From the NCBI RefSeq assembly GCF_016785095.1, contig NZ_JAEKJB010000002.1, positions 524,040 to 588,039 on the forward strand: a DNA stretch of 64,000 bases, in the 5' to 3' direction. The position numbers and the translations under genes were made by a program. The notes beneath the pieces are model-generated. The model saw only the letters and a list, made by a program, of their open reading frames with translations. It did no database searches and was not told where the DNA came from. Position 1 is the first letter of the stretch. Each line of letters starts with the position of its first letter. Shown here in pieces: positions 56,522-64,000 of the stretch. Origin of the DNA: Alloalcanivorax marinus. Its GTDB lineage: Bacteria > Pseudomonadota > Gammaproteobacteria > Pseudomonadales > Alcanivoracaceae.

Positions 56522-57378
56522 TGATCGCCGACACCCTGGACGCAAAACAACGTACCCGCCTCAACAAGCTGCAAAAAAAGCTGCGGCGCGAGACCGGACG
56601 CGCCATCGCCGACTTCAACATGATCGAGGAAGGCGACAAGGTCATGGTCTGCCTGTCCGGCGGCAAGGATTCCTACACCATGCTGGAGATCCTGCGCAAT
56701 CTTCAGCATTCCGCGCCGGTGCATTTCGAGTTGGTGGCGGTGAATCTGGATCAGAAGCAGCCCGGTTTCCCGGAGCATGTGCTGCCCGACTACCTGGACC
56801 GGGAAGGGGTGGCCTACCACATCCTGGAAAAGGACACCTATTCCATCGTCAAGGAGAAGGTGCCCGAGGGCAAAACCACCTGTGGTCTGTGCTCGCGGTT
56901 GCGCCGGGGCAGCCTGTACGGCTTCGCCGAGGAGATCGGCGCCAACAAGATCGCCCTGGGCCACCACCGTGACGACATCGTCGAGACCCTGTTTCTGAAC
57001 ATGTTCTTCGGCGGCAAGATGAAGGCGATGCCGCCCAAGCTGCGCAGCGATGACAACAAGCACATCGTGATCCGTCCGCTGGCCTACTGCCGCGAGAAGG
57101 ACATCATCGAATTCGCCGCTTTCAGACAGTTCCCGATCATCCCCTGCAACCTGTGCGGCTCCCAGGAGAACCTGCAGCGCCAGGCGGTCAAGGAGATGCT
57201 CAACCAATGGGATAAGCAGCACCCGGGCCGGGTGGAAAGTATCTTCTCGGCGATCCAGAACGTGGCGCCCTCGCAACTGGCGGACACCCGGCTGTTCGAT
57301 TTCGAACGCCTGGAAGAAGGCCAGCAACGGGGCGGCGCCGCGGCCCACAAGCTGGACGTGGTCAATCTGTTCGGCTGA
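56521..57378 (+). CDS. ttcA: tRNA 2-thiocytidine(32) synthetase TtcA
   Basis: 285 residues. PP-loop motif SGGKDS at 46-51 and the two cluster-binding pairs [12 protein letters not shown] (C121, C124) and [13 protein letters not shown]. The [20 protein letters not shown] motif is also TtcA-like. TtcA uses a 4Fe-4S cluster and ATP to thiolate cytidine 32 in tRNA. ATG 56521 is directly after the SDR stop. Confidence 0.95.
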   Translation: MIADTLDAKQRTRLNKLQKKLRRETGRAIADFNMIEEGDKVMVCLSGGKDSYTMLEILRNLQHSAPVHFELVAVNLDQKQPGFPEHVLPDYLDREGVAYHILEKDTYSIVKEKVPEGKTTCGLCSRLRRGSLYGFAEEIGANKIALGHHRDDIVETLFLNMFFGGKMKAMPPKLRSDDNKHIVIRPLAYCREKDIIEFAAFRQFPIIPCNLCGSQENLQRQAVKEMLNQWDKQHPGRVESIFSAIQNVAPSQLADTRLFDFERLEEGQQRGGAAAHKLDVVNLFG

Positions 57379-57514
57379 CGGTGACCGGGGCGTCACGCCT
57401 GGCGCCGTCGATGGCATGATTCACGGCGCGGTTTCCGGTAAAATGCCGCCGCTTTCCGGCCAGCACGCGTTGCCCTGGCCTCGTATCGACTCTCGACCTG
57501 AAAGGTAGGAGCAC

Positions 57515-59674
57515 ATGACCGATCGCATCCAAAAAGGCGGCCTGGACGTCGCCAAAGAACTCCATGATCTGGTGGCCAACGAGATCGCCCCGGGCACCGG
57601 CGTGGATCCGGAGCACGTCTGGGCCGAGCTGGAAAAGATCCTCGCCGACCTGGCGCCGCGCAACAAGGCGCTGCTCGCCAAGCGCGAGGACATCCAGAAG
57701 AAAATCGATGCCTGGCACCTGGATCGCAAGGGTCGGAAGATCGATCCGGCGGAATACAAGGCGTTTCTCCAGGAGCTGGACTACCTGCTCCCCGAAGGCG
57801 ACGACTTCAAGGTAAGCACCAAGAACGTGGACGAGGAATTCGCCCACATCGCGGGTCCGCAGCTGGTGGTGCCGGTGCGCAACGCCCGCTTCGCGCTGAA
57901 CGCGGCCAACGCTCGCTGGGGCAGCCTCTACGATGCCCTGTACGGCACCGACATGATCTCCGATGAAGGCGGTGCCGAAAAAGGCGGCGCCTACAATCCC
58001 AAGCGGGGCGCCAAGGTCATCGCCTACGCCCGGGATTTTCTCGACCAGTATTTCCCGCTGGCCAGCGGCTCCCACAAGGACAGCACCGGCTACGCCATCG
58101 AAGGCGGCAAACTGGTGGTGCGCCTCAAGGACGGTGAATCCGGCCTGAAGGACGAAAGCCAGTTGCAAGGCTACCGGGGCGATGCCGCCAAACCGGACGG
58201 CGTGCTGCTCAAGCACAACAACCTGCACGCGGAAATCCAGGTGGACGATCAGCACCCGATCGGCGCCGAGGACCCGGCCCACGTCAAGGACGTGCTGCTG
58301 GAATCCGCCGTCACCACCATCCAGGACTGCGAGGACTCGGTGGCCGCGGTGGACGCGGAAGAAAAGGTCGAGGTGTACCGTAACTGGCTGGGCCTGATGA
58401 AGGGTGACCTGAAGGAATCCTTCGACAAAGGCGGCCGCACCCTGACCCGTGCCCTCAACCCGGATCGCGAATACACCGCCGTTGATGGCGGCACCCTGGT
58501 GCTGCCGGGCCGCTCCCTGATGCTGGTGCGCAACGTGGGTCACCTGATGACCAACCCGGCCATTCTCTTCAAGGGCGAAGAGGTACCGGAAGGCATCATG
58601 GACGCCATGTTCACCGTGCTGGGCGCCATGCACGACCTGAAGAAAACCGACGGCGCGCGCAACAGCCGCACCGGCTCGGTGTACATCGTTAAGCCGAAGA
58701 TGCACGGCCCCGAGGAAGTGGCCTTCGCGGTGGATCTGTTCGCCCGGGTGGAAGACGCCCTGGGTCTGGAGCGTAACACCCTGAAGATCGGCATCATGGA
58801 CGAGGAACGCCGTACCACGGTGAACCTGAAGGAATGCATCCGCGCCGCCAAGGACCGGGTGATCTTCATTAACACCGGCTTCCTGGACCGCACCGGCGAC
58901 GAAATCCACACCTCCATGGAAGCCGGCCCGATGGCTCGCAAGGGCGACATGAAGGGTCTGCCGTGGATCAACGCCTACGAGGCCTGGAACGTGGACATCG
59001 GTCTGGAATGCGGCCTCAAGGGCGTGGCTCAGATCGGCAAGGGCATGTTTCCGAAACCGGATGAAATGGCCGAGATGATGGCCACCAAGGCGGCCCATCC
59101 GAAAGCCGGCGCCAACTGCGCCTGGGTACCGTCGCCCACCGCCGCCACCCTGCACGCCATCCACTACCACGAAGTGGACGTGGCGAAGGTGCAGGACGAG
59201 CTGGCCGGTCGCGAGCGCGCCTCCCTGGACGATATTCTCACCATTCCGCTGCTGGATCGTGAGCTGAGCGCCGAGGAAATCCAGCAGGAGTTGGACAACA
59301 ACGCCCAGGGCATCCTCGGCTACGTGGTGCGGTGGGTGGACCAGGGCGTGGGCTGTTCCAAGGTGCCGGACATCAACAACGTGGGGCTGATGGAAGACCG
59401 CGCCACCTGCCGGATCTCCAGCCAGCACATCGCCAACTGGCTGCACCACGGTATCGTCAGCGAAGAGCAGGTGATGGAGGCCATGAAGCGCATGGCCGAG
59501 GTGGTGGACCAGCAGAACGCCGGCGACCCGAGCTACATCAACATGGCGCCGGGCTTCGATGGCAAGGCCTTCCAGGCCTCCTGTGATCTGGTGTTCAAGG
59601 GCCGCGAGCAGCCCAGCGGTTACACCGAGCCGGTTCTGCACCGCCGTCGCCTGGAGCTCAAGGGCGAAGCCTGA
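57515..59674 (+). CDS. glcB: Malate synthase G
   Basis: 719 residues, the length of malate synthase G. Motifs: [22 protein letters not shown] at the start, [42 protein letters not shown], the catalytic [14 protein letters not shown], and the C-terminal [16 protein letters not shown] and [22 protein letters not shown]. It condenses glyoxylate and acetyl-CoA to malate. No glcDEF or isocitrate lyase gene is adjacent in the window. A strong site (AAAGGTAGGAG) precedes the ATG. Confidence 0.95.
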   Translation: MTDRIQKGGLDVAKELHDLVANEIAPGTGVDPEHVWAELEKILADLAPRNKALLAKREDIQKKIDAWHLDRKGRKIDPAEYKAFLQELDYLLPEGDDFKVSTKNVDEEFAHIAGPQLVVPVRNARFALNAANARWGSLYDALYGTDMISDEGGAEKGGAYNPKRGAKVIAYARDFLDQYFPLASGSHKDSTGYAIEGGKLVVRLKDGESGLKDESQLQGYRGDAAKPDGVLLKHNNLHAEIQVDDQHPIGAEDPAHVKDVLLESAVTTIQDCEDSVAAVDAEEKVEVYRNWLGLMKGDLKESFDKGGRTLTRALNPDREYTAVDGGTLVLPGRSLMLVRNVGHLMTNPAILFKGEEVPEGIMDAMFTVLGAMHDLKKTDGARNSRTGSVYIVKPKMHGPEEVAFAVDLFARVEDALGLERNTLKIGIMDEERRTTVNLKECIRAAKDRVIFINTGFLDRTGDEIHTSMEAGPMARKGDMKGLPWINAYEAWNVDIGLECGLKGVAQIGKGMFPKPDEMAEMMATKAAHPKAGANCAWVPSPTAATLHAIHYHEVDVAKVQDELAGRERASLDDILTIPLLDRELSAEEIQQELDNNAQGILGYVVRWVDQGVGCSKVPDINNVGLMEDRATCRISSQHIANWLHHGIVSEEQVMEAMKRMAEVVDQQNAGDPSYINMAPGFDGKAFQASCDLVFKGREQPSGYTEPVLHRRRLELKGEA

Positions 59675-59700
59675 TTCCTCGGCTTTCCCCTCGACCCCTG

Positions 59701-59730
59701 AAAAGCCCGGCCCTCGCGCCGGGCTTTTTT
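59701..59730 (+). terminator. Rho-independent terminator after malate synthase G
   Basis: A 10-bp stem AAAGCCCGGC/GCCGGGCTTT with loop CCTCGC is followed by TTT G TTTC. It lies 27 bases after the glcB stop. Confidence 0.85.
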
Positions 59731-59854
59731 GTTTCGTGGCAACGAGAACGCGAAGGGCTCCTATAATGAAGGGCGCGTATTTTGTGCCGTGGTGCGATGA
59801 CGGTGGCGCGGGGATTTGGGATATTAGCGTTATTCAAACAAGCGGAGGTTGACG

Positions 59855-60106
59855 ATGGATACGGTACACGCGCGGATGACCAATCTGTTCCTGCAACTGG
59901 GGCTGGACGCCAGTCCGGAAGGGATCGAGCGCTTTATCGCCGGGCACTTTCTGCCAGCGGAAGTGAACATCGTCGACGCGCCGTTCTGGAATGATGCCCA
60001 GCGCCAGTTGCTGCGCGAACTGCTTAACAGCGACGCGGAATGGGCGCTGGTGGTCGATCAGCTGAACGAATCCCTGCACGAGGAGGACCGGGAGGGACGG
60101 TCTTGA
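59855..60106 (+). CDS. DUF2789 family protein
   Basis: 83 residues from ATG 59855 (GGAGG upstream). DUF2789 signature: MTNLFLQLGLDASPEGIERFI, HFLPAEVNIVDAPFWNDAQRQLLRELL. Members are small conserved proteins of unknown function in gammaproteobacteria. The last codons overlap the next gene start (TTGA). Confidence 0.85.
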   Translation: MDTVHARMTNLFLQLGLDASPEGIERFIAGHFLPAEVNIVDAPFWNDAQRQLLRELLNSDAEWALVVDQLNESLHEEDREGRS

Positions 60107-60519
60107 ATCGCTCGGTGTTCGTAAAGGCCCATTTCGCGCCGTTGTTCAAGGATGTCACGGTGAAGGTGGGTACGGGGGAAAGGAAACGCGGGCTGCTTGG
60201 TGGCGAGAAGGAGGTGACCCGCAAGGAGACGCAGCGCCAGCAAGTAGGCTGGTCGGACAGCCGGATCGACGGTGCCCGTCTGGCGCGGGACATTGACGAC
60301 GCGATCCGCGTACTGAATGAGGAGGGCTACGAGGTGGTCGGCCTGTCGCCGGTCACTTCCGGCGCTTACCGGTACCAGTACAACGCCCAGGGCGTATCCA
60401 GCAGCAAACGTATCCTCAGCGAGACGGAGAAGGTGTCCGGCGGTGGCAGCTTTGGCTACGGCTATGGCTACAGCTACACGGAAGGCATGGTGATCGTGGC
60501 CCGTTACCGGGGCGACTGA
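60103..60519 (+). CDS. Small hypothetical protein, Gly/Tyr-rich C-terminus
   Basis: 138 residues from TTG 60103, which overlaps the DUF2789 stop and has GGGAGGG before it. A basic region (KRGLLGGEKEVTRKETQRQQV), a helical middle (ARDIDDAIRVLNEEGYEVVGLSPVTS), and a tail with SFGYGYGYSYTEGMVIVARY. No signal peptide. The start is uncertain because of its weak start codon and because GTG 60117 is also in frame. Linked to DUF2789 by overlap; function unknown. Confidence 0.65.
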   Translation: MNRSVFVKAHFAPLFKDVTVKVGTGERKRGLLGGEKEVTRKETQRQQVGWSDSRIDGARLARDIDDAIRVLNEEGYEVVGLSPVTSGAYRYQYNAQGVSSSKRILSETEKVSGGGSFGYGYGYSYTEGMVIVARYRGD

Positions 60520-60533
60520 GGGCTCTCGCCCGC

Positions 60534-61247
60534 TCAGCCCGCCGGCTCGGCTTCCATGCCGGCGGTGACGAAGGCGGTCATCTGCCGCAGCACTTCCTCG
60601 GAGTCTTCCGGGTGGCAAACCCCCGGCGCCAGTTGTTCAAGGCGGTGTGTGTCCGAGAACGCGTACATATAGGCGCCGATCATCAGCGTCACGCGCCAGT
60701 AGGCATCGCGTTCGCTGAGCGAGGGCAGGGCCTTGCGGAACGCCTCCACGAACGCCTGGGTGGACTGGTTGTAGGCCTCGTTACGCAGTTCGTAGGAAAT
60801 TTCCGGTGGCTCGGTATGCAGCCGTGCCTGCAGACGGATGAAGGCGCGGCCGGCGACGCTGCCGCGCAGTTCCAGGGTGGGAATCAGAAAGGCGCGCACG
60901 ATGTCGGTGACGCTCAGGGCATCGCGTTGCTCGAGATCGTGGAGGCGCTCCAGACGCTGGTCGGAAATCCGCTTACCCCGGCGCAGAAAGACTTCCTGGA
61001 ACAAGCCGTACTTGGAACCGAAGTAGTAATTGATCAGCGCCTGGGTGACCTCGGCGGCGTCCGCCACCTCGCGCAGGGTGGTGCCGGCGTAACCCCGTTC
61101 CGCGAACAGCAGCTCGGAGGCATCCAGAATGCGGTCGCGAACCTGGCCGTTGGAGCCCCCGGGGCGGCCCGGTTTGTTACGGGTCGCCGGCTTGGCCTTC
61201 TTGGTGGGCGCGATCCCGCGTCGACCCTGGACTTTGGAACTGGGCAT
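60534..61247 (-). CDS. TetR family transcriptional regulator
   Basis: 237 residues from ATG 61247; the frame runs further upstream without a ribosome site. A basic N-terminal tail (KKAKPATRNKPGRPGG) leads to the TetR helix-turn-helix RDRILDASELLFAERGYAGTTLREVADAAEVTQALINYYFGSKYGLF. The C-terminal ligand domain fits TetR_C. It lies downstream of the nicotinate genes on the same strand, and is a candidate regulator for them or for its own locus. Confidence 0.9.
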   Translation of the reverse strand: MPSSKVQGRRGIAPTKKAKPATRNKPGRPGGSNGQVRDRILDASELLFAERGYAGTTLREVADAAEVTQALINYYFGSKYGLFQEVFLRRGKRISDQRLERLHDLEQRDALSVTDIVRAFLIPTLELRGSVAGRAFIRLQARLHTEPPEISYELRNEAYNQSTQAFVEAFRKALPSLSERDAYWRVTLMIGAYMYAFSDTHRLEQLAPGVCHPEDSEEVLRQMTAFVTAGMEAEPAG

Positions 61248-61315
61248 GGCTGTTGGCACCGCCGAAATTAATGAAGTGAATAAATAAAACAATGCCGCGT
61301 ATTCTAGGGCCTGCC

Positions 61316-61357
61316 CGCCCTCTTTGCATCCCATCAGAGGGATGCAAAGAGGGCGGT
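61316..61357. terminator. Strong inverted repeat after the nicotinate operon
   Basis: Perfect 18-bp arms at 61316-61333 and 61340-61357 with a 6-base loop (ATCAGA). It lies between the isochorismatase-family gene stop (61372) and the TetR gene start (61247). No T-run follows on the minus strand, so it may be a terminator, a REP-like site or a regulator-binding site. Confidence 0.55.
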
Positions 61358-61371
61358 GCCCGGTGACCGGT

Positions 61372-61992
61372 TCAGCCGTCGAGGCGTTCGCGGAGCCGGG
61401 CCCAGGTCAGTACGTCGGCGTTCTTTTGCGCCATGTCGAACAGGTTGGCCTCATGGGGCGCCAACGCCCGGTCGCCGACGCAATCCTCCAGCACCAGGGG
61501 CCGGAATCCGTGGCTCATGGCGTCCACCACGCTGGCGCGCACGCAGCCGCTGGTGGTACAGCCCGCCACCACCAGACTGCCCACGCCGCGCTGGGTGAGC
61601 CAGGCCGCCAGACCGGTGCCGAAGAAGGCGGAGGGCACGGTCTTGCGCACCACCCGTTCGCCGGCCACCGGCGCCAGCTCCGCCACGATGGCGCTGGCCG
61701 GGTCCGCTTCCTTGAGCCCGAGCAGACCCGGCACCTTGAGGGTGAACACATTACCGTCGGCGCCGTCGTCGGCGAACACGATGCGGGTATGCACCACCGG
61801 CCAGCGGCGCCGACGTGCTTCGGCGAGCACCGGCACGGTGGCGGCGATGGCGGCGGGGATGTTGCCACCGCCGAATTGCTCCGGGTCGGCGAAACCGTTG
61901 ACGAAATCGATCAACAGCAGGGCCGGTGGGCCCTTCAGCCCCAGTTCCCCACCGAAGCCCTGACGTTGATAGACGGATGACGAGGTGCTCAT
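61372..61992 (-). CDS. nicF: Maleamate amidohydrolase (isochorismatase family)
   Basis: 206 residues. Family triad: D29 in LLLIDFVNGF, K116 in VVRKTVPSAFFGT, and C149 in GCTTSGCVRASVVD. It would hydrolyse maleamate to maleate and ammonia. Adjacent to NicX and NicD, which assigns it to the nicotinate pathway; without the context it would be only an isochorismatase-like hydrolase. Confidence 0.85.
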   Translation of the reverse strand: MSTSSSVYQRQGFGGELGLKGPPALLLIDFVNGFADPEQFGGGNIPAAIAATVPVLAEARRRRWPVVHTRIVFADDGADGNVFTLKVPGLLGLKEADPASAIVAELAPVAGERVVRKTVPSAFFGTGLAAWLTQRGVGSLVVAGCTTSGCVRASVVDAMSHGFRPLVLEDCVGDRALAPHEANLFDMAQKNADVLTWARLRERLDG

Positions 61993-63035
61993 GATGCCGG
62001 CTCCTGATCCAGCACCCGACCGTCGCGGACCACCGCCTGGCCGTCCAGGGCGACGGTGCAGCCGCGCATCGGGATGTCGATGTGGCAGGCGGCGGTGCGG
62101 TCACCGCCGGCCTCGTTGTTGGGGCCGGTGGACCACAGGAAGTTGCCCTCGAAGGCGCGCGCGTCCATGCCGATGGTGGCTTCCCGGTCGTACAGGGCCA
62201 GGGTCGACCAGCGTGCCCGCTTCTGCAGGCCCCAGCCCACGTGGGACAGGGCGTAGGATTCCGGGTCCTCGAAGGCGTCCATGTAGTCGCGCAGCAGGTC
62301 CGCGTCCAGGCCGCCTTCGATGGCGGTGACATAGCCGTCGCGCACGGTCATGCGCACCGGTTCCCGTACATAGCATTTCTGCGGCAGCAGGATGTCGCCC
62401 TTGTCGAGCACCACGGTACCGTTGGCCTGGCCCTCGTTGGCCCAGGTCACCACGAAGCCGCTTGGCCAGTGATCCCAGCGGCCTGGCTGGTCGACGAAAC
62501 CATATTCCTGGATCACCGGATAGTCGCCCAGCGGGCAGTGCAGGTCGGTGCCGGCGGCGGAGGTCACGTGCATCTCGCGGGCCTGTTCCAGGCGGGCGGC
62601 GGCCTGGTTGACGCGGGTCCGATCCGCCTCGGTGGGCACCAGGCGGGCGAGGATTTCCGGTGGCTCCACCGCCAACAGAATACGAGTGCCGGATTTGAGG
62701 ATGTCGAGCTGCTCCGGAGAGAACAGCAGCGTCATCAGATCCAGCACCAGATCGCTTTCCTTGAGCGCGGCGATGGCCGCCCGGTTGCCGCTCAGCGGGG
62801 TGGTGCCCAGGTAGGCGAGCGGATCGCGGCTCAGCGACTTCTCGCCGTTCACCGGGGGCAGTTCCAGACGGTTGGCGCGGGCGCCGAGCTGACCCAGCGC
62901 CACCAGCGCGGTGCGCAGGGTCTGTGGATGGCTGGTGTCGCTGGTCAACAGCGTGACGATGTCGCCGGCTTTCAGGTTGGAGAGGCTAAGCACCTGTTTC
63001 CAGGCGTCGATCATCTGGGTATCGCTGACCGCCAT
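61989..63035 (-). CDS. nicX: 2,5-dihydroxypyridine 5,6-dioxygenase
   Basis: 348 residues, the size of NicX. The family shares a fold with leucyl-aminopeptidase-like M29 proteins and uses non-heme Fe(II). Characteristic pieces are MIDAWKQVLSLSNLKAGD at the start, TDLHCPLGDYPVIQEYGFVDQPG, and CHIDIPMRGCTVALDG near the end, where His and Asp supply iron ligands. It opens 2,5-dihydroxypyridine to N-formylmaleamate with O2. It overlaps nicF by 4 bases and is followed upstream by NicD. Confidence 0.88.
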   Translation of the reverse strand: MAVSDTQMIDAWKQVLSLSNLKAGDIVTLLTSDTSHPQTLRTALVALGQLGARANRLELPPVNGEKSLSRDPLAYLGTTPLSGNRAAIAALKESDLVLDLMTLLFSPEQLDILKSGTRILLAVEPPEILARLVPTEADRTRVNQAAARLEQAREMHVTSAAGTDLHCPLGDYPVIQEYGFVDQPGRWDHWPSGFVVTWANEGQANGTVVLDKGDILLPQKCYVREPVRMTVRDGYVTAIEGGLDADLLRDYMDAFEDPESYALSHVGWGLQKRARWSTLALYDREATIGMDARAFEGNFLWSTGPNNEAGGDRTAACHIDIPMRGCTVALDGQAVVRDGRVLDQEPAS

Positions 63036-63058
63036 ATCGAAGCTCCTTTAAACGAGGT

Positions 63059-63865
63059 TCAAAGCGGGGTGCCGAGGAAGTCGCCGAAGGCGCGGTAGAA
63101 CGCGGCTTCGTCGTCCCAGGGAATCATGTGACCGGCGCTGGTGACGCGGGTCACGCGCAGCTCCGGAATCAGCGTCTCGATTTCCTCCACGTCCGCGTCG
63201 CTGATCACGTCGCCACGACCCGCCGCCATCAACAGCACTGGTACCTGGATGTGCGGCATGTCCTGGTGAATGTCTTCCTGATGCATGTCGTCGTAGCTCT
63301 TCACCACCGCGCGCTCGTCGCAGGTGTGCAGCCATTCCGCCCGCAAGCGCAGCTGTTCCTCGGTCCAGGTGGGGCAGAACTCGCGCATGGCGTCGGCGTC
63401 CATGCCTTCCAGAGCGGCGCGGATGGAATCCACGTACCAGGGCAGGGCAGAGGGGTAGGGGCGCCGTCCCGGACCCGATACCGGCGGGTCGATCAGCGCC
63501 AGCCGGTCAAAACCGGCGTCCGGGTGGCGGCGGGCCAGGCGCACGGCGATGCGCCCGCCCATGGAGTGCCCCACCACCATGTACTGCCGCAAACCCAGCG
63601 CCTTGGCGAAGGCGGCCACGTCGTCGGCCTGAGCATCCAGGCCGTAGTCCAGGGTGTCGGAGGCTTCGCTGAGCCCGCGACCGCGCACGTCGAGCACATA
63701 GGTGTCGAAGTGGCGACCAAAGCGCTCGGCCACGAAGCCCCAGGTCACCGCCGGGCTGGTGATGCCGGGTATGATCACCACCGCCGGCCCCTTGCCGCCG
63801 TAGCGCAGGTAGTGCTGGCGGATGCCGTTGGCGTGCACATTGGCACCGTACAGGTATTCGCTCAT
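63059..63865 (-). CDS. nicD: N-formylmaleamate deformylase (alpha/beta hydrolase)
   Basis: 268 residues. Alpha/beta hydrolase features: the nucleophile elbow VVGHSMGGRIAVRLA, the oxyanion and cap residues, Asp in LIDPPVSGPG, and the C-terminal His in SAGHMIPWDDE. It would hydrolyse N-formylmaleamate to maleamate and formate. The call rests on its neighbours NicX and NicF. It starts 23 bases before NicX. Confidence 0.85.
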   Translation of the reverse strand: MSEYLYGANVHANGIRQHYLRYGGKGPAVVIIPGITSPAVTWGFVAERFGRHFDTYVLDVRGRGLSEASDTLDYGLDAQADDVAAFAKALGLRQYMVVGHSMGGRIAVRLARRHPDAGFDRLALIDPPVSGPGRRPYPSALPWYVDSIRAALEGMDADAMREFCPTWTEEQLRLRAEWLHTCDERAVVKSYDDMHQEDIHQDMPHIQVPVLLMAAGRGDVISDADVEEIETLIPELRVTRVTSAGHMIPWDDEAAFYRAFGDFLGTPL

Positions 63866-63874
63866 GGGACCTCC

Positions 63875-64000
63875 TTAATAGGCGCCGGACAGCAGGGCCC
63901 CGGCGCCGGGAACGACGGGTTCCAGGTCCAGGGCCTTGAGCATTTGGTAGGTGGTGGCGATGGCGGCGGTGACCACGGGTTTTCCGGTCAGGGCCTCGAC
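63875..64000 (-). CDS. nicE: Maleate isomerase / Asp-Glu racemase family, C-terminal part (truncated at window edge)
   Basis: The last 41 codons of a gene entering from beyond 64,000. They read VVTAAIATTYQMLKALDLEPVVPGAGALLSGAY, which suits the C-terminus of a maleate isomerase-type protein of the Asp/Glu racemase superfamily. It ends 10 bases before the NicD start, in the order expected for the lower nicotinate pathway, where it would turn maleate into fumarate. The catalytic cysteines are outside the window. Confidence 0.6.
   Translation of the reverse strand, partial: VEALTGKPVVTAAIATTYQMLKALDLEPVVPGAGALLSGAY

Noticed and set aside
57362..59641. A 759-codon minus-strand open frame opposite malate synthase G
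   Set aside because: His/Val/Gln-rich shadow without any domain; the plus-strand gene matches glcB from end to end.

Overview
The window is high-GC DNA, densely packed with genes, from a gammaproteobacterium. The clade is suggested by HrpB, TtcA, RraA, OpgG/OpgH, MtfA, the CbpA/CbpM pair, a YecA-like UPF0149 protein, DUF2789 and a LiuR-controlled leucine operon. Lipid and ketone metabolism, a phasin-like protein, a GMC oxidoreductase and malate synthase G fit an aerobic, possibly marine heterotroph of the Alcanivorax/Pseudomonadales type. The genus is an inference and nothing here proves it. No rRNA, tRNA, CRISPR array or complete insertion sequence was seen.

Layout. 1-13.6 kb is housekeeping: the end of a TgpA-like transglutaminase, a TenA/PqqC-like protein, a GAF-PAS-GGDEF-EAL protein behind a structured leader, helicase HrpB, a thioesterase, a membrane GAF protein, acyl-CoA-binding protein, a DUF805 protein, a CopD-like protein, a fold-III ornithine/lysine decarboxylase, peptidase MtfA, and CbpM/CbpA. 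13.8-16.7 kb is a three-gene overlapping operon (GT4 glycosyltransferase, DUF2334 deacetylase-like protein, flippase-like membrane protein).

16.7-22.3 kb is an amine dehydrogenase cluster on the minus strand: aauB-mauE-mauD-aauA, a monoheme cytochrome c and an outer-membrane beta-barrel. It is divergent from a MarR regulator and ends in a clear terminator. The small subunit looks more like aromatic amine dehydrogenase than methylamine dehydrogenase. Together these genes would oxidise primary amines in the periplasm and pass electrons to a c-type cytochrome or a copper protein. 22.3-23.6 kb is an unrecognised secreted protein.

23.7-31.9 kb is a leucine/isovalerate operon (liuR-liuA-liuB-liuC-liuD) ending in acetoacetyl-CoA synthetase. 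It has a perfect LiuR-type palindrome upstream and two unusual self-complementary elements inside the operon. 32.2-41.8 kb carries a hybrid histidine kinase, an NAD(P)-binding protein, RraA, an opgG-(89-aa protein)-opgH operon, a CBS protein, a second DUF805 protein and malate dehydrogenase.

41.9-44.5 kb is an AT-rich island with two tandem paralogous single-pass membrane proteins of unknown function, a 60-codon ORF between them with a near-perfect ribosome-binding site, and a short possibly decayed ORF on the other strand. It is the clearest candidate for horizontal acquisition and for an undescribed function.

44.6-60.5 kb returns to typical GC: a geranylgeranyl-reductase-like flavoprotein, an AraC regulator, a phasin-like protein, a carboxylesterase, BolA, TrhO, the molybdate transporter modABC, a GMC oxidoreductase, an acidic repeat protein, UPF0149, SDR, TtcA, malate synthase G, DUF2789 and a small hypothetical protein. 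60.5-64 kb is a TetR regulator and the lower nicotinate pathway on the minus strand (NicF, NicX, NicD and the end of a maleate isomerase), truncated by the window edge. These enzymes would take 2,5-dihydroxypyridine to fumarate.
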